From: an uncultured Chitinophagaceae bacterium
Lineage (GTDB): Bacteria > Bacteroidota > Bacteroidia > Chitinophagales > Chitinophagaceae
Assembly: GCA_937919945.1 (NCBI GenBank)
Contig: CALESY010000168.1
Location: 5,100-69,099 of the forward strand
DNA length: 64,000 bases
Direction of reading: 5' to 3'
Below, in pieces: positions 27,506 to 37,098 of the stretch. Each line of letters begins with the position of its first letter. The first letter of the stretch is position 1. The translations under genes and the position numbers were made by a program. The notes under the pieces were generated by a model. The model made no database searches and had not been told where the DNA came from. It saw nothing but the letters and a program-made list of their open reading frames with translations.

Positions 27506-28615
27506 ATGAATATCCCGTTTGTAGACTTAAAATCTCAGTATCAAAGCATCAAAGCAGAAATTGACAGTGCTATTAATAATGTATTGTCAAAGACAGCATT
27601 TATTGGTGGTGAATATGTAAAAGAGTTCGAGAAAAATTTTGCAGAATTATATGGCGTAAAGCATGTTATCAGCTGTGCAAATGGTACCGATTCTTTGTAT
27701 ATAATTATGAAGATGCTTGGTATTGGGAAGGGGGATGAAGTTATTACCGTTGCCAATAGTTGGATATCCAGCTCTGAAACTATTTCGCAAACCGGTGCCA
27801 CGCCGGTTTTTGTGGATATAGACCCGCTCTATTATAGCATGGATGAAAATTTGTTTGAAGCAGCAATTACAGCAAATACAAAGGCAGTAATACTGGTGCA
27901 TCTGCAAGGGCAAATGGCAAATATTGAGGCGATTAATGCAATATGTAAGAAGAAAAATATACACCTTATTGAAGACTGCGCACAATCTCATTTCTCTGAG
28001 TACAAAGGTGTGCGCGCAGGTTTACAAGGCATTGCGGGCAGCTTCAGTTTTTATCCGGGTAAAAACTTGGGAGCCTATGGAGATGCCGGTGCAATTATTA
28101 CAAACGATGATAAGCTTGCAGAAGCATGCAGGATGTACGCCAATCACGGTGCATTAACAAAACACAAGCATGAAATAGAGGGCATCAATAGCAGGCTCGA
28201 CGGATTGCAAGCTGCTATATTAAATGCAAAGTTACCGCACATACTGAAGTGGACTGAACAACGTATGGTGAATGCATCATTATACAACAATCACCTGAAT
28301 GATATAAAAGACATCGTACTGCCTGCGGTTCGGCCAGACTCAAAACATACTTTTCACTTGTACGTAATAAGAGCAAAAGACAGAGATAGATTACAACAGT
28401 ACCTGAAAGATAAGGGTATTGAAACAGCAGTGCATTATCCGACCGCGTTGCCAAATTTGCAGGCATACAAATATCTCGGCTTATCTGAAGATATGTTCCC
28501 TGTCGCAACAAAGTATCAATCAGAAATATTGTCACTGCCAATGTATCCTGAGCTTACAGAAGAAGGGATTGAATATATAGCATCCGCTATAAAACAGTTT
28601 TATAATGCAGGGTGA
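27506..28615 (+). CDS. DegT/DnrJ/EryC1 sugar aminotransferase, WlbC/WbpE-like
   Basis: A 369-residue PLP-dependent aminotransferase that would aminate the 3-keto sugar from the preceding oxidoreductase. Hallmarks are the N-terminal IPFVDLKSQYQSIKAEID, SCANGTDSLYI for cofactor phosphate binding, IEDCAQSHFSEYKG, and the PLP Lys in SFYPGKNLGAYGDAG. The stretch GINSRLDGLQAAIL is family-typical. It overlaps the next glycosyltransferase by 11 nt. Confidence 0.9.
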   Translation: MNIPFVDLKSQYQSIKAEIDSAINNVLSKTAFIGGEYVKEFEKNFAELYGVKHVISCANGTDSLYIIMKMLGIGKGDEVITVANSWISSSETISQTGATPVFVDIDPLYYSMDENLFEAAITANTKAVILVHLQGQMANIEAINAICKKKNIHLIEDCAQSHFSEYKGVRAGLQGIAGSFSFYPGKNLGAYGDAGAIITNDDKLAEACRMYANHGALTKHKHEIEGINSRLDGLQAAILNAKLPHILKWTEQRMVNASLYNNHLNDIKDIVLPAVRPDSKHTFHLYVIRAKDRDRLQQYLKDKGIETAVHYPTALPNLQAYKYLGLSEDMFPVATKYQSEILSLPMYPELTEEGIEYIASAIKQFYNAG

Positions 28616-29738
28616 TTCCCCTATTCAAAACAAAACAATCATCATTTTGTCTCAACAAGACTGGGGCGATATGTATATCTCTAAACATCATTATGCGCTT
28701 GCCTTATCGCAAGCTGGTAATCTTGTTTATTTTGTAAACGGTCCACATATTGATAACTTGAGCAAAGGAGAAGTTATCATCTCTGAAACAGAGCATCCTA
28801 ATCTGTTTGTCATTAACCATAGATTGTCTTTCTCGTTATTGCTCAAGTATAAGTTTAACTATTTATACTCATTTCTTATACGTAAGCACATCAGCAACAT
28901 TGTAAAAGCGGTTCAGAGAAAGGTTGATTATATATGGTCTTTTGACTTGTCTGACACATTGCCACTGCGGTTTTTTCCGAATGATATTAAAAAAGTATTC
29001 ATTCCTGTTGATGAGTTATCTGAAGAAAGTGCAGGTAAAGCAGCTATTGGTGCTGAAGCTATTTTTTCTGTTACCCATGAAATATTAGCCAAGTTCAGAC
29101 AATACAAGGTGCCCAAAGTTTTTTTGAATCACGGTGTGGCGGCTCATTTCATAAATGATGAAGTGCAGTATCATGTCAATAAACCTATACACATTGCTTT
29201 GTCAGGCAACTTTTTGCGTCCGGATATCGATTGGCATACATTACTGCAGATTGTAAATGAGAATAAAGAACTTGTTTTTCATTTTTATGGTTCTGTAAGT
29301 GCCGGCAATGCTAATCTAGGAAATGAAAATGCGGTAGAGGCAGAAAGGCAGATTAACGAATTAAGGAAAAATGAAAATATCATTTTGCATGGCCAAACAC
29401 AGACGCAGCAGCTGGCTTCAGAATTAAAAAAGGCAGATTGCTTTCTTATTTGCTACGATATTAATAAAGACCAAAGTGGCGGAACAAACTATCATAAAGT
29501 GTTGGAATATCTGGCAACGGGCAATGTAGTTATAGCAAATAATATTACAACGTACAGTGGTAGCGGGTTAGTAGAAATGCCGGAAGAAAGAGATAATCAT
29601 ACATTACCCGCACTTTTTAAAAAGGTGGTGGCTAATATTACCCAATACAATACACAAGAGCAGCGTATTAAACGTATAGAATACGCAAAGCAACATTTGT
29701 ACACCGAGCAAATAAAAAAAATTGCGGCGTACTTATAA
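28605..29738 (+). CDS. Glycosyltransferase, GT-B, TuaH-like
   Basis: A 377-residue protein beginning IIILSQQDWGDMYISKHH, the type of N-terminus seen in TuaH-like glycosyltransferases that act on branched or uronic-acid-containing glycans. The C-terminal domain has LHGQTQTQQLASELKKADC and GGTNYHKVLEYLATGNVVIA, where the Lys and Glu would hold the nucleotide sugar. The overlap with the aminotransferase gene suggests it may transfer the sugar made by the three genes before it; this is inferred from position. Confidence 0.78.
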   Translation: MQGDSPIQNKTIIILSQQDWGDMYISKHHYALALSQAGNLVYFVNGPHIDNLSKGEVIISETEHPNLFVINHRLSFSLLLKYKFNYLYSFLIRKHISNIVKAVQRKVDYIWSFDLSDTLPLRFFPNDIKKVFIPVDELSEESAGKAAIGAEAIFSVTHEILAKFRQYKVPKVFLNHGVAAHFINDEVQYHVNKPIHIALSGNFLRPDIDWHTLLQIVNENKELVFHFYGSVSAGNANLGNENAVEAERQINELRKNENIILHGQTQTQQLASELKKADCFLICYDINKDQSGGTNYHKVLEYLATGNVVIANNITTYSGSGLVEMPEERDNHTLPALFKKVVANITQYNTQEQRIKRIEYAKQHLYTEQIKKIAAYL

Positions 29739-29750
29739 AAGCTGATATAC

Positions 29751-31028
29751 TTGCAACCTTCTTCAGTTTTATTAGTGACAAATGTAAATATGGCATCTAA
29801 TCCCAGGTGTCATAAAGAACTGATGGCATTGACGGAAGCTGGCTACAGGGTTGGTGTGCTGAAGTTTAACATACAAAATTGGTCATCTTCTTTTGAGGAT
29901 GAAATTGAGAAGGCATATCCAAATGTGACATGGATAAATATTGAAAATAAATCACAGAACCTTTTGCTGTGGTTACATGCCACCATAGCTCATTTATTGG
30001 GTAACTATGCTTTAAAGTTGAGAATTGTCTCAACCAGACTTATATCATATAGTATAGACAAGCGGAGCTATATACTACACAAAAAAATTAAGAGAATTAT
30101 TAAAGATTACGATGTTGTAATTGCACACAACCCCGGTGCTTTTTGGGCTGTAAGCAATAATGCAATAGCTGCAGGTAAAAAATTTGCAATCGATGTAGAA
30201 GACTATCACCCTGGTGAATACAAACAAAAAACTGCTGAAGATAAGATGCGCAAGCTGATGCAGGCTACTTTAAAAAACGCTTCATATGTTTCGTGTGCAT
30301 CTCCGTTAATTGCAGCACATACCTTGCAAGATTTGCCAGGTATTGAACGTAAATTAAGTGTTGTCAACAATGTCTTCCCTTTACATTTGCAACCAGTATT
30401 CAGCCCGAGGTCAAAAGTGCATACATCTGCACTTACATTAGTTTGGTTCTCTCAATACATAGGGCTCGATAGAGGGCTTGATGACGTGATAGAGGCCATG
30501 AACCTTATTCATGATTTTGAAGTACAGCTTACGTTAATTGGCTACGCAGATACAACTGTTGCTGAAGCGTTACAACATAAATTGCATAATAATAGGCATA
30601 AAATTCTCATACGCTTACCATTGCCTGAAAAAGAACTGATGCATGAGGTAGCCAGGCATGATATCGGATTAGCGTTAGAGAAGAGCCCCAATCTAAACAG
30701 ACGGTTATGCCTTACCAATAAGTTGTTTACTTACTTGCTATGTGGCAACGCTATTATAGCGTCAGACACGGAAGCACAAGTGCAGTTTATGTCTGCTTAC
30801 AAAGGTATAGGTGATGTGTATACATCAGGAGATGTTGCAGGGCTGACCGACATGTTAAAGAGCTATTACAGCAATAAAAGTGCATTGAATGAAAAACGCA
30901 TGGCGTCTTATGCTCTTGCATCTCATGAGCTGAATTGGGATATGGAAAAAAAGAAATGGCTGGCATTAGTTAATAATACACTATTTGAAAAAGATACTCA
31001 TCATATCACCACATTTTCCGCCGTCTAA
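29751..31028 (+). CDS. Glycosyltransferase, GT-B fold
   Basis: A 425-residue protein with LLVTNVNMASNPRCHKEL at the N-terminus, HNPGAFWAV and VEDYHPGEY in the acceptor domain, and LTNKLFTYLLCGNAIIAS in the donor domain. The HNPG and ED-YHPGE stretches parallel HHPG and HEYYPKE in the protein at 12268-13461. The start is TTG at 29751; a later in-frame ATG at 29790 would remove the first beta strand, so TTG is favoured. Its last 44 nt overlap the next gene. Confidence 0.78.
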   Translation: MQPSSVLLVTNVNMASNPRCHKELMALTEAGYRVGVLKFNIQNWSSSFEDEIEKAYPNVTWINIENKSQNLLLWLHATIAHLLGNYALKLRIVSTRLISYSIDKRSYILHKKIKRIIKDYDVVIAHNPGAFWAVSNNAIAAGKKFAIDVEDYHPGEYKQKTAEDKMRKLMQATLKNASYVSCASPLIAAHTLQDLPGIERKLSVVNNVFPLHLQPVFSPRSKVHTSALTLVWFSQYIGLDRGLDDVIEAMNLIHDFEVQLTLIGYADTTVAEALQHKLHNNRHKILIRLPLPEKELMHEVARHDIGLALEKSPNLNRRLCLTNKLFTYLLCGNAIIASDTEAQVQFMSAYKGIGDVYTSGDVAGLTDMLKSYYSNKSALNEKRMASYALASHELNWDMEKKKWLALVNNTLFEKDTHHITTFSAV

Positions 31029-32256
31029 CCTCGCGGCGGTTCATCGCTCAAGGCTGTTTGCACAACACTTGCCGACTTTTGGTTGGCAACCAACAATACT
31101 CACGGTTGATGAAAAGTTTTATGAAGAGGCGCTCGATGAAAATCTGGTAAAATTAATCCCACAAGATCTTGAAATAGTTAAGTGTAATGCATTCAACGTT
31201 ACAAAGCCACGTCTTATTGGCGATATCGGTTTAAGGGCATTTATACAACTGTATAAGAAGGCAAAGGCCATTGTGCTTGAAAAGAAAATAGACTTTGTAT
31301 ACATACCGATACCCTCATTTTATGTAGCGCTTATTGGCAGGATGCTACATAAGTCAACTGGTGTAGCTTATGGTATAGATTATATTGATCCTTGGGTACA
31401 TAGTTTCCCGCAAAAGAACCTTCGACATAAGTTAAGCGAACTGGTCGCCAAAACATTAGAACCTATAGCTGTAAAAAAAGCTTCGTTAATAACAGGTGTG
31501 GCTGAAGGTTATTATAAAGGTGTTATTGACAGAAACCCGCATCTGAAAAGTACTTGCGTATTTGCTGCTATGCCTTATGGGGGTGAGGAGAAAGACCATC
31601 AAGCTTTAGCGGCCCTCAATGCAAAAACATACTTGTTTAATACATCAACTAAAACGCGATTAGTGTATGCAGGTGCTATGTTGCCTAAGGCGTTTCAATT
31701 ATTAGACAATATACTGGCATCAATAGCAGCAAATAAGTACTTATTTGAAAATATTGAGTTTCATTTTATCGGAACAGGTAAATCTCCGAACGATACACAA
31801 GGATATAATATAAAACCTCTTGCAGAAAAGCATCATTTATGGCAAGATGTTGTATTTGAATATCCCGCACGGATACCTTATTTAGATGTCCTTATACATC
31901 TTGATGCTGCAGATGGTGTCTTTATATTAGGCAGTACAGAGCCTCACTATACACCTTCTAAATTGTATCAGGCGGTACTGTCCGGTAAACCTGTTTTGGC
32001 AGTTTTACATCAAGAATCTAAAGCATTGCAAGTGCTTAATAATACAAAAGCAGGCATCACATTACCTATCAGCGAGGAGAATGTACATGATGTGGTAAGT
32101 AATTTTCCAAATGCATTCAGGCAATATCTTTTGTTTTTAAGCACATTTAATAAAAACGATGTTGATAAGACAGCTTTTGAACAATACAGCGCAAAGGCAG
32201 TAACAAAACAGTTGTGCGAAGCATTAAATAAAATACAAAGCCGGGCAATCAGCTGA
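30985..32256 (+). CDS. Glycosyltransferase family 4-like
   Basis: A 423-residue GT-B protein opening KKILIISPHFPPSNLAAVHR, with YGIDYIDPWVHSFPQ and VKKASLITGVAEGY in the acceptor domain and TPSKLYQAVLSGKPVLAVLH in the donor domain. It starts at TTG 30985, inside the 3' end of the preceding gene (44-nt overlap, the longest between real genes here). The conserved opening strand begins immediately after this TTG, which supports it as the start. Confidence 0.83.
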   Translation: MKKILIISPHFPPSNLAAVHRSRLFAQHLPTFGWQPTILTVDEKFYEEALDENLVKLIPQDLEIVKCNAFNVTKPRLIGDIGLRAFIQLYKKAKAIVLEKKIDFVYIPIPSFYVALIGRMLHKSTGVAYGIDYIDPWVHSFPQKNLRHKLSELVAKTLEPIAVKKASLITGVAEGYYKGVIDRNPHLKSTCVFAAMPYGGEEKDHQALAALNAKTYLFNTSTKTRLVYAGAMLPKAFQLLDNILASIAANKYLFENIEFHFIGTGKSPNDTQGYNIKPLAEKHHLWQDVVFEYPARIPYLDVLIHLDAADGVFILGSTEPHYTPSKLYQAVLSGKPVLAVLHQESKALQVLNNTKAGITLPISEENVHDVVSNFPNAFRQYLLFLSTFNKNDVDKTAFEQYSAKAVTKQLCEALNKIQSRAIS

Positions 32257-32263
32257 TTATTAT

Positions 32264-33361
32264 ATGAAAATCCTTTGTTTCCTCAGTGGCAGTATTCTCT
32301 CCGGAAAAGAGTATGTAGCATTGGATGCAATTGATGGATGGCTAAGAGCAGGGCATGATGTGCAAGTAGCATTCGTAGGTTGGCACGATGGTAAATTCAA
32401 ACAAAAACTACAGGAAAGAAATGTAGTCTGTCATCCTATCAAGTTGGGTTGGTATTATATCAGAAATATAAAATGGTCTATCGATTCACTGATACACTAT
32501 CCCGGTGCAGTACGGAGTTTTATCCGATTACAGAAAAATTTCAGCCCAGACGTTTTGTACGTTGATAGCTTTCGCCCATTAGTGTTGCTTGCACCATTTA
32601 TAAAAACGAAAATTATGTTTCATGTACATGAAGCTATTACGTTTAGTGCCAATCAAAAGATGTTTATTAAACCAATTAATAAACGTGTTCATAAGTATAT
32701 AGCTGTTTCTGATTTTATAAAAAAGGACCTGATAGCTGCAGGGGCAACCCCTGAAAAAATTACTATAATACGTAATGCGCTGCAGCTAAAAACAGATGCC
32801 CCAAGGCAATATATGCCACAAAGTATATTGAGGATTGGTATAGTAGGACAGATACTGGAATCGAAAGGACATACAGATATGCTTACGGCTTGTACTATGC
32901 TGCGCAATGCTGCGGTGCGGTATAGACTTTTCATTTTTGGCAGCGGTAATGAAGCATATATTCAGGAACTAAAAGCATTAGCGCAACAGTATGCAGTACA
33001 AGATGATATCGAATGGGTAGGCTATGTAGCAGACAAAGCCAGTATATATAATACGGTAGATGTGGTGGTTATACCATCACGTTGCGACGAAGCTTTTTCG
33101 TTAGTAGCCATAGAAGCAGCGGCATACAGGTTGCCTGTTATCGCAACTATTTCCGGCGCATTGCCCGAAAATGTTATAAATAATATAACAGGAATATTGA
33201 TTAATAAAGAATCGCCGAAAGACTTGTTCAATGCCCTTATAAAACTATATAGTAACCCAGCAGAGATAGATAGGATAGGAACATCTGCCAGAAATCATGT
33301 AGTGCAAAACTTTCAATTAGCAGATATGCAAGCTGCTATGAATCAGGTATTAAATAATTAG
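32264..33361 (+). CDS. Glycosyltransferase family 4
   Basis: A 365-residue GT-B glycosyltransferase. It has HVHEAITFSAN and KYIAVSDFIKKDLIAAG in the middle and, in the donor domain, RIGIVGQILESKGHTDML and an EX7E pattern EAFSLVAIE followed by AAAYRLPVIAT. It lies 7 nt after the preceding glycosyltransferase and 1 nt before the next, in a block of five consecutive glycosyltransferases (28605-34535). Confidence 0.92.
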   Translation: MKILCFLSGSILSGKEYVALDAIDGWLRAGHDVQVAFVGWHDGKFKQKLQERNVVCHPIKLGWYYIRNIKWSIDSLIHYPGAVRSFIRLQKNFSPDVLYVDSFRPLVLLAPFIKTKIMFHVHEAITFSANQKMFIKPINKRVHKYIAVSDFIKKDLIAAGATPEKITIIRNALQLKTDAPRQYMPQSILRIGIVGQILESKGHTDMLTACTMLRNAAVRYRLFIFGSGNEAYIQELKALAQQYAVQDDIEWVGYVADKASIYNTVDVVVIPSRCDEAFSLVAIEAAAYRLPVIATISGALPENVINNITGILINKESPKDLFNALIKLYSNPAEIDRIGTSARNHVVQNFQLADMQAAMNQVLNN

Positions 33362-33362
33362 T

Positions 33363-34535
33363 ATGCCAATGCGGCTGGCAATAGTTACAACACATCCTAT
33401 ACAATACAATGCTCCTTGGTTCAGGATGCTGGCACAACAAAGCAGCGTGTCAGTAAAAGTATTTTATACATGGGAAGCTGCACAAAGCAATGAAAAGTAC
33501 GATCCCGGCTTCAAAAGAGTTGTTGCCTGGGATATACCATTATTAGATGGGTATGAGTATGTTTTTGTAAAAAACGTAGCTGTACAGCAAGGTTCTCACC
33601 ATTTCAAAGGCATTGACAACCCTACATTGATACAAGAAATAAAAGATTGGCAGGCAGAGGCAGTATTAGTAATAGGGTGGGCTTACAAAAGCCACTTATC
33701 ATGCATGCGGTATTTTAAAGGTAGGTTACCCGTCATTTTCAGAGGAGATTCTACATTGCTCGACGAACAAACAGGTATCAAAACCTTACTACGTAGGCTT
33801 GCATTGCGGTTTGTTTACAGACACATAGATTATGCACTGTACGTAGGTGAAAATAACAGGCAATACTTCAAAGTACATGGGGTTGGCGATGATAAGCTTA
33901 TATATGCGCCGCATGCAATAGATAATGATCGATTTGCAGATAACAAGTATAGGCAGGAAGCAGACAACTTGAGGAAGCAGTTGAATATTGCTGTTGGCGA
34001 TTTTGTAATACTATTTGCAGGCAAGCTGGAGAAAAAAAAGAATCCTGCTTTTCTGTTAGAGCTGTCAAAAAGAATAACAAATGACAACGTAAGATTTGTT
34101 ATTGCAGGCAATGGTGAACAGGAAGGATATTTAAGACAACAAACTGCAAACGATAAGCGTTTTGTTTTTCTCGGCTTCTGCAATCAACAAATGATGCCTG
34201 CAGTATATAATCTTGCAGATGTCTTTGTTTTACCTTCAACAGGGCCAAATGAAACTTGGGGATTGGCAGTTAATGAAGCGATGGCTTGCGCCAAGCCTGT
34301 AATCGCTACTGACAAAGTTGGTGGTGCCATAGATTTGATAAAAGACAATGGCATTATAATAGCCACTGACGGCTATGATGATGCAGTAAAGTATATTAAT
34401 AAATTAAGAGAAGATACAGCGTATCTGCATGAGCAACAGGCAAAATCCGTTGATAATATCAAGCATTTTACTTTTAAGCATATTGTAGATAACATTACAT
34501 CTTTAGTAGAAAGGATTAAGACAACCGACAGATAG
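33363..34535 (+). CDS. Glycosyltransferase family 4
   Basis: A 390-residue GT-B enzyme. N-terminal RLAIVTTHPIQYNAPWFRML is typical of a GT4 subgroup; VIFRGDSTLLDEQ and YALYVGENNRQYF follow. The donor domain has LFAGKLEKKKNPAFLLEL and the EX7E signature ETWGLAVNE with AMACAKPVIATDKVGGA. It is the last of five consecutive glycosyltransferases before the polymerase-like gene. Confidence 0.92.
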   Translation: MPMRLAIVTTHPIQYNAPWFRMLAQQSSVSVKVFYTWEAAQSNEKYDPGFKRVVAWDIPLLDGYEYVFVKNVAVQQGSHHFKGIDNPTLIQEIKDWQAEAVLVIGWAYKSHLSCMRYFKGRLPVIFRGDSTLLDEQTGIKTLLRRLALRFVYRHIDYALYVGENNRQYFKVHGVGDDKLIYAPHAIDNDRFADNKYRQEADNLRKQLNIAVGDFVILFAGKLEKKKNPAFLLELSKRITNDNVRFVIAGNGEQEGYLRQQTANDKRFVFLGFCNQQMMPAVYNLADVFVLPSTGPNETWGLAVNEAMACAKPVIATDKVGGAIDLIKDNGIIIATDGYDDAVKYINKLREDTAYLHEQQAKSVDNIKHFTFKHIVDNITSLVERIKTTDR

Positions 34536-34539
34536 AATA

Positions 34540-35973
34540 ATGTATCAATATCAGCAATCAAAAAATACAGGATTAGGAACAACACAAAAAGGCACACTCC
34601 CCGTTATGTTGGGATTTTTGTGTTATGCGTTTTTATCTCAATATATTTGGTTGAGCATATTTTCGGGTATCATTTTCCTGATTATCATAAACCTATTATA
34701 TAAACCATATATCCCGCCGGTTCTTATTTACTTATTTGGTGTTCACTGGTTACAAGTCTTTGCAACTGTTTTACATGCAGATTATAATGGAAGAACTTTG
34801 GAGGATGTCTTTAGCTCTATAACAGGACATGATGTTGATACACTGCTTATTGTTACTATGTTGCAGATAGGGGTCATGGTATTCTTCTTATCACGTGTAC
34901 TGAAAATTAAGTATCAGCCAAACCTTGAGATGTTTCAGCGGGCTGCAAACCAGCTTAATGTAAAAAAGCTGCTGTATTTATTTGCTATAGCAACAATTAT
35001 TTTCCCCACACTATTAGCAGTTACTCGCTCTAATTCATCACTTAATCAATTAGTACAAGCATTCGCGGTAATCCGAAAAGTATTATTGTTGATGATGATA
35101 TTTATTGTCTTGTTAAGAAAAACCAATTACAACAATCTCATCATTACATTATTAGTGTTGGAATTCTTGCTGAGCTTCGTGTCCTACTTTTCCAACTTTA
35201 AAGAAGTAATATTATTAATACTCTTCGCATATCTTACTGTTAAGCCATACATACAATCAAAACAATTATTTAGGTTAGTGCCGCTTGGGTTATTGTCTGT
35301 TACATTTCTTATTTTTTGGTCGGGTGTCAAAGAGGGTTATAGGAGTTATCTGAACCAGGGGTCGCGCATGCAGGAAGTAAGTGTAAGTACATCTGACGCT
35401 CTAAATTATCTTGGCGATAAAGTAGCAGATTTTAGTATAGACTCTTTTAAGCATGGTACAGATAAGCTGATATATCGTATGCAGTACATGCAGCAGTATA
35501 TCACTGTGCATGAAAGGGTCCCTACACTCATACCACATAAAAATGGTGAAAACCTTGTAAGTACTATACGCTTCTTGTTAATGCCCCGCTTTTTAGACCC
35601 CGGTAAGAGTATTCTCGACCCCTCATCAAAAACGTCTTATTATACCGGCAAAACTTTCGCTAATGCACAGCAAGGTACATCTATTTCAATGGGATACTTC
35701 TGCGATTTATATATAGACTTCGGATTGTGGTGGATGTTTATACCGCTATTAATTATTACTTATTTGATTGGAAAAGTATCTAATTATATCATCAACTCAG
35801 ATAAGTATAACATTATATTCACCTATTCACTCTTTATAGGTACTATACTCAGCTTGGGAACTTTTGAGTCTGACATAATATTTTATATAGGCTCTGTCCG
35901 AAATTATGCAGTATTTATGTTGCTGGGTAATTTCTTCCTGTTCCCGTTCCTGAACAAGTACATCAAAGCCTGA
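34540..35973 (+). CDS. Wzy-like oligosaccharide repeat-unit polymerase (predicted)
   Basis: A 477-residue integral membrane protein with about ten to twelve hydrophobic segments and a long non-hydrophobic loop (about residues 270-390) with Arg, His and Asp residues, as in O-antigen polymerases. Wzy proteins join undecaprenyl-linked repeat units in the periplasm. Sequence conservation in this family is poor, so the call rests on topology, length and position among glycosyltransferases; a ligase is the main alternative. No Wzx flippase is visible in the window, although an ABC exporter is. The stop shares one base with the next start. Confidence 0.65.
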   Translation: MYQYQQSKNTGLGTTQKGTLPVMLGFLCYAFLSQYIWLSIFSGIIFLIIINLLYKPYIPPVLIYLFGVHWLQVFATVLHADYNGRTLEDVFSSITGHDVDTLLIVTMLQIGVMVFFLSRVLKIKYQPNLEMFQRAANQLNVKKLLYLFAIATIIFPTLLAVTRSNSSLNQLVQAFAVIRKVLLLMMIFIVLLRKTNYNNLIITLLVLEFLLSFVSYFSNFKEVILLILFAYLTVKPYIQSKQLFRLVPLGLLSVTFLIFWSGVKEGYRSYLNQGSRMQEVSVSTSDALNYLGDKVADFSIDSFKHGTDKLIYRMQYMQQYITVHERVPTLIPHKNGENLVSTIRFLLMPRFLDPGKSILDPSSKTSYYTGKTFANAQQGTSISMGYFCDLYIDFGLWWMFIPLLIITYLIGKVSNYIINSDKYNIIFTYSLFIGTILSLGTFESDIIFYIGSVRNYAVFMLLGNFFLFPFLNKYIKA

Positions 35974-37085
35974 TGAAATTATTTATTACCTATGAATACT
36001 TTTTACCTGCTTACAAAGCAGGTGGCCCTGTACAGTCTTTGGCAAACTTAGCGGCAAACTATACCAATGCAACCATTTATATATACTGCAGGCATACAGA
36101 TATGGATGGCTCAGTTCTCGCAAATGTAAAACACAATGAATGGGTACAGTATAACAGCCACACAAAAGTGTATTACAGTACAGGTAACGAAAAGCATACA
36201 GTGTACGATATACTAACAGCAGTCAATCCTGATGTTGTTTTTATCAATGGTATCTTTTCTCCACGCTTCAATATCAAGCCGTTGCTTTGGTCTGGCGATG
36301 CGCGAAAAGTAGTGTCCGCAAGGGGTATGTTACATGCAGGGGCTTTGTCACAAAAGCCTTTAAAGAAAAAAATATTCCTCAATGTATATAAATTGCTTGG
36401 CTTGCATAAGAAATGCGTATTTCATGCTACTACACAAGAGGAAAGAGAATACATATACCATACATTTGGTAAAGATGTTAAGGTGTATGTAGCTGCAAAT
36501 TTTCCAAACATTGTGAATAAATTGCCAGTTGCCAATAAAGAACAAGGTTTGCTCAAACTATTGTCAGTAGCACTCATCAGCCCGATGAAGAATATTAAGC
36601 TGGTATTAGAAGCTCTTTCTCAATGCAAAGAAAATATCACTTACGACATATTCGGCCCAGTAAAAGATACTGCCTACTGGGATGAATGTAAATCAGTTAT
36701 TGCAACATTGCCAACTAACATTACGGTAAACTATCACGGCGCAATACCACCGGAACAAGTACAGTTAATACTGGCTGATTGCCATTGTTTTATACTACCC
36801 AGCAAAAGCGAAAACTTTGGCCATGCTATCTACGAAGCATTGGCATCGGGCAAGCCTGTTATTACAAGCACTCATACACCGTGGAATGATTTGGCAGCTA
36901 GCAAAGCAGGTGTAAACGTAGATATAGATAATATAGCAACCATTGTAACAGCCATAGACGATATGGTGGCAATGGGTAACGATACATACACACAATACAG
37001 CGACGGCGCCGTCAGGTATGCTTCAAATAAAATCAACATAGCATCTATAAAGAAAGACTATGATGCGATGTTTTTAAACAGATAA
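35973..37085 (+). CDS. Glycosyltransferase family 4
   Basis: A 370-residue GT-B protein: N-terminal KLFITYEYFLPAYKAGGPVQ with the Gly-Gly acceptor turn, VVSARGMLHAGALSQK, and the EX7E donor signature ENFGHAIYE followed by ALASGKPVITSTHTPW. It overlaps the polymerase-like gene by one base (TGATG) and is followed 13 nt later by the carbamoyltransferase. Confidence 0.92.
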   Translation: MKLFITYEYFLPAYKAGGPVQSLANLAANYTNATIYIYCRHTDMDGSVLANVKHNEWVQYNSHTKVYYSTGNEKHTVYDILTAVNPDVVFINGIFSPRFNIKPLLWSGDARKVVSARGMLHAGALSQKPLKKKIFLNVYKLLGLHKKCVFHATTQEEREYIYHTFGKDVKVYVAANFPNIVNKLPVANKEQGLLKLLSVALISPMKNIKLVLEALSQCKENITYDIFGPVKDTAYWDECKSVIATLPTNITVNYHGAIPPEQVQLILADCHCFILPSKSENFGHAIYEALASGKPVITSTHTPWNDLAASKAGVNVDIDNIATIVTAIDDMVAMGNDTYTQYSDGAVRYASNKINIASIKKDYDAMFLNR

Positions 37086-37098
37086 ACAACATAGAATA

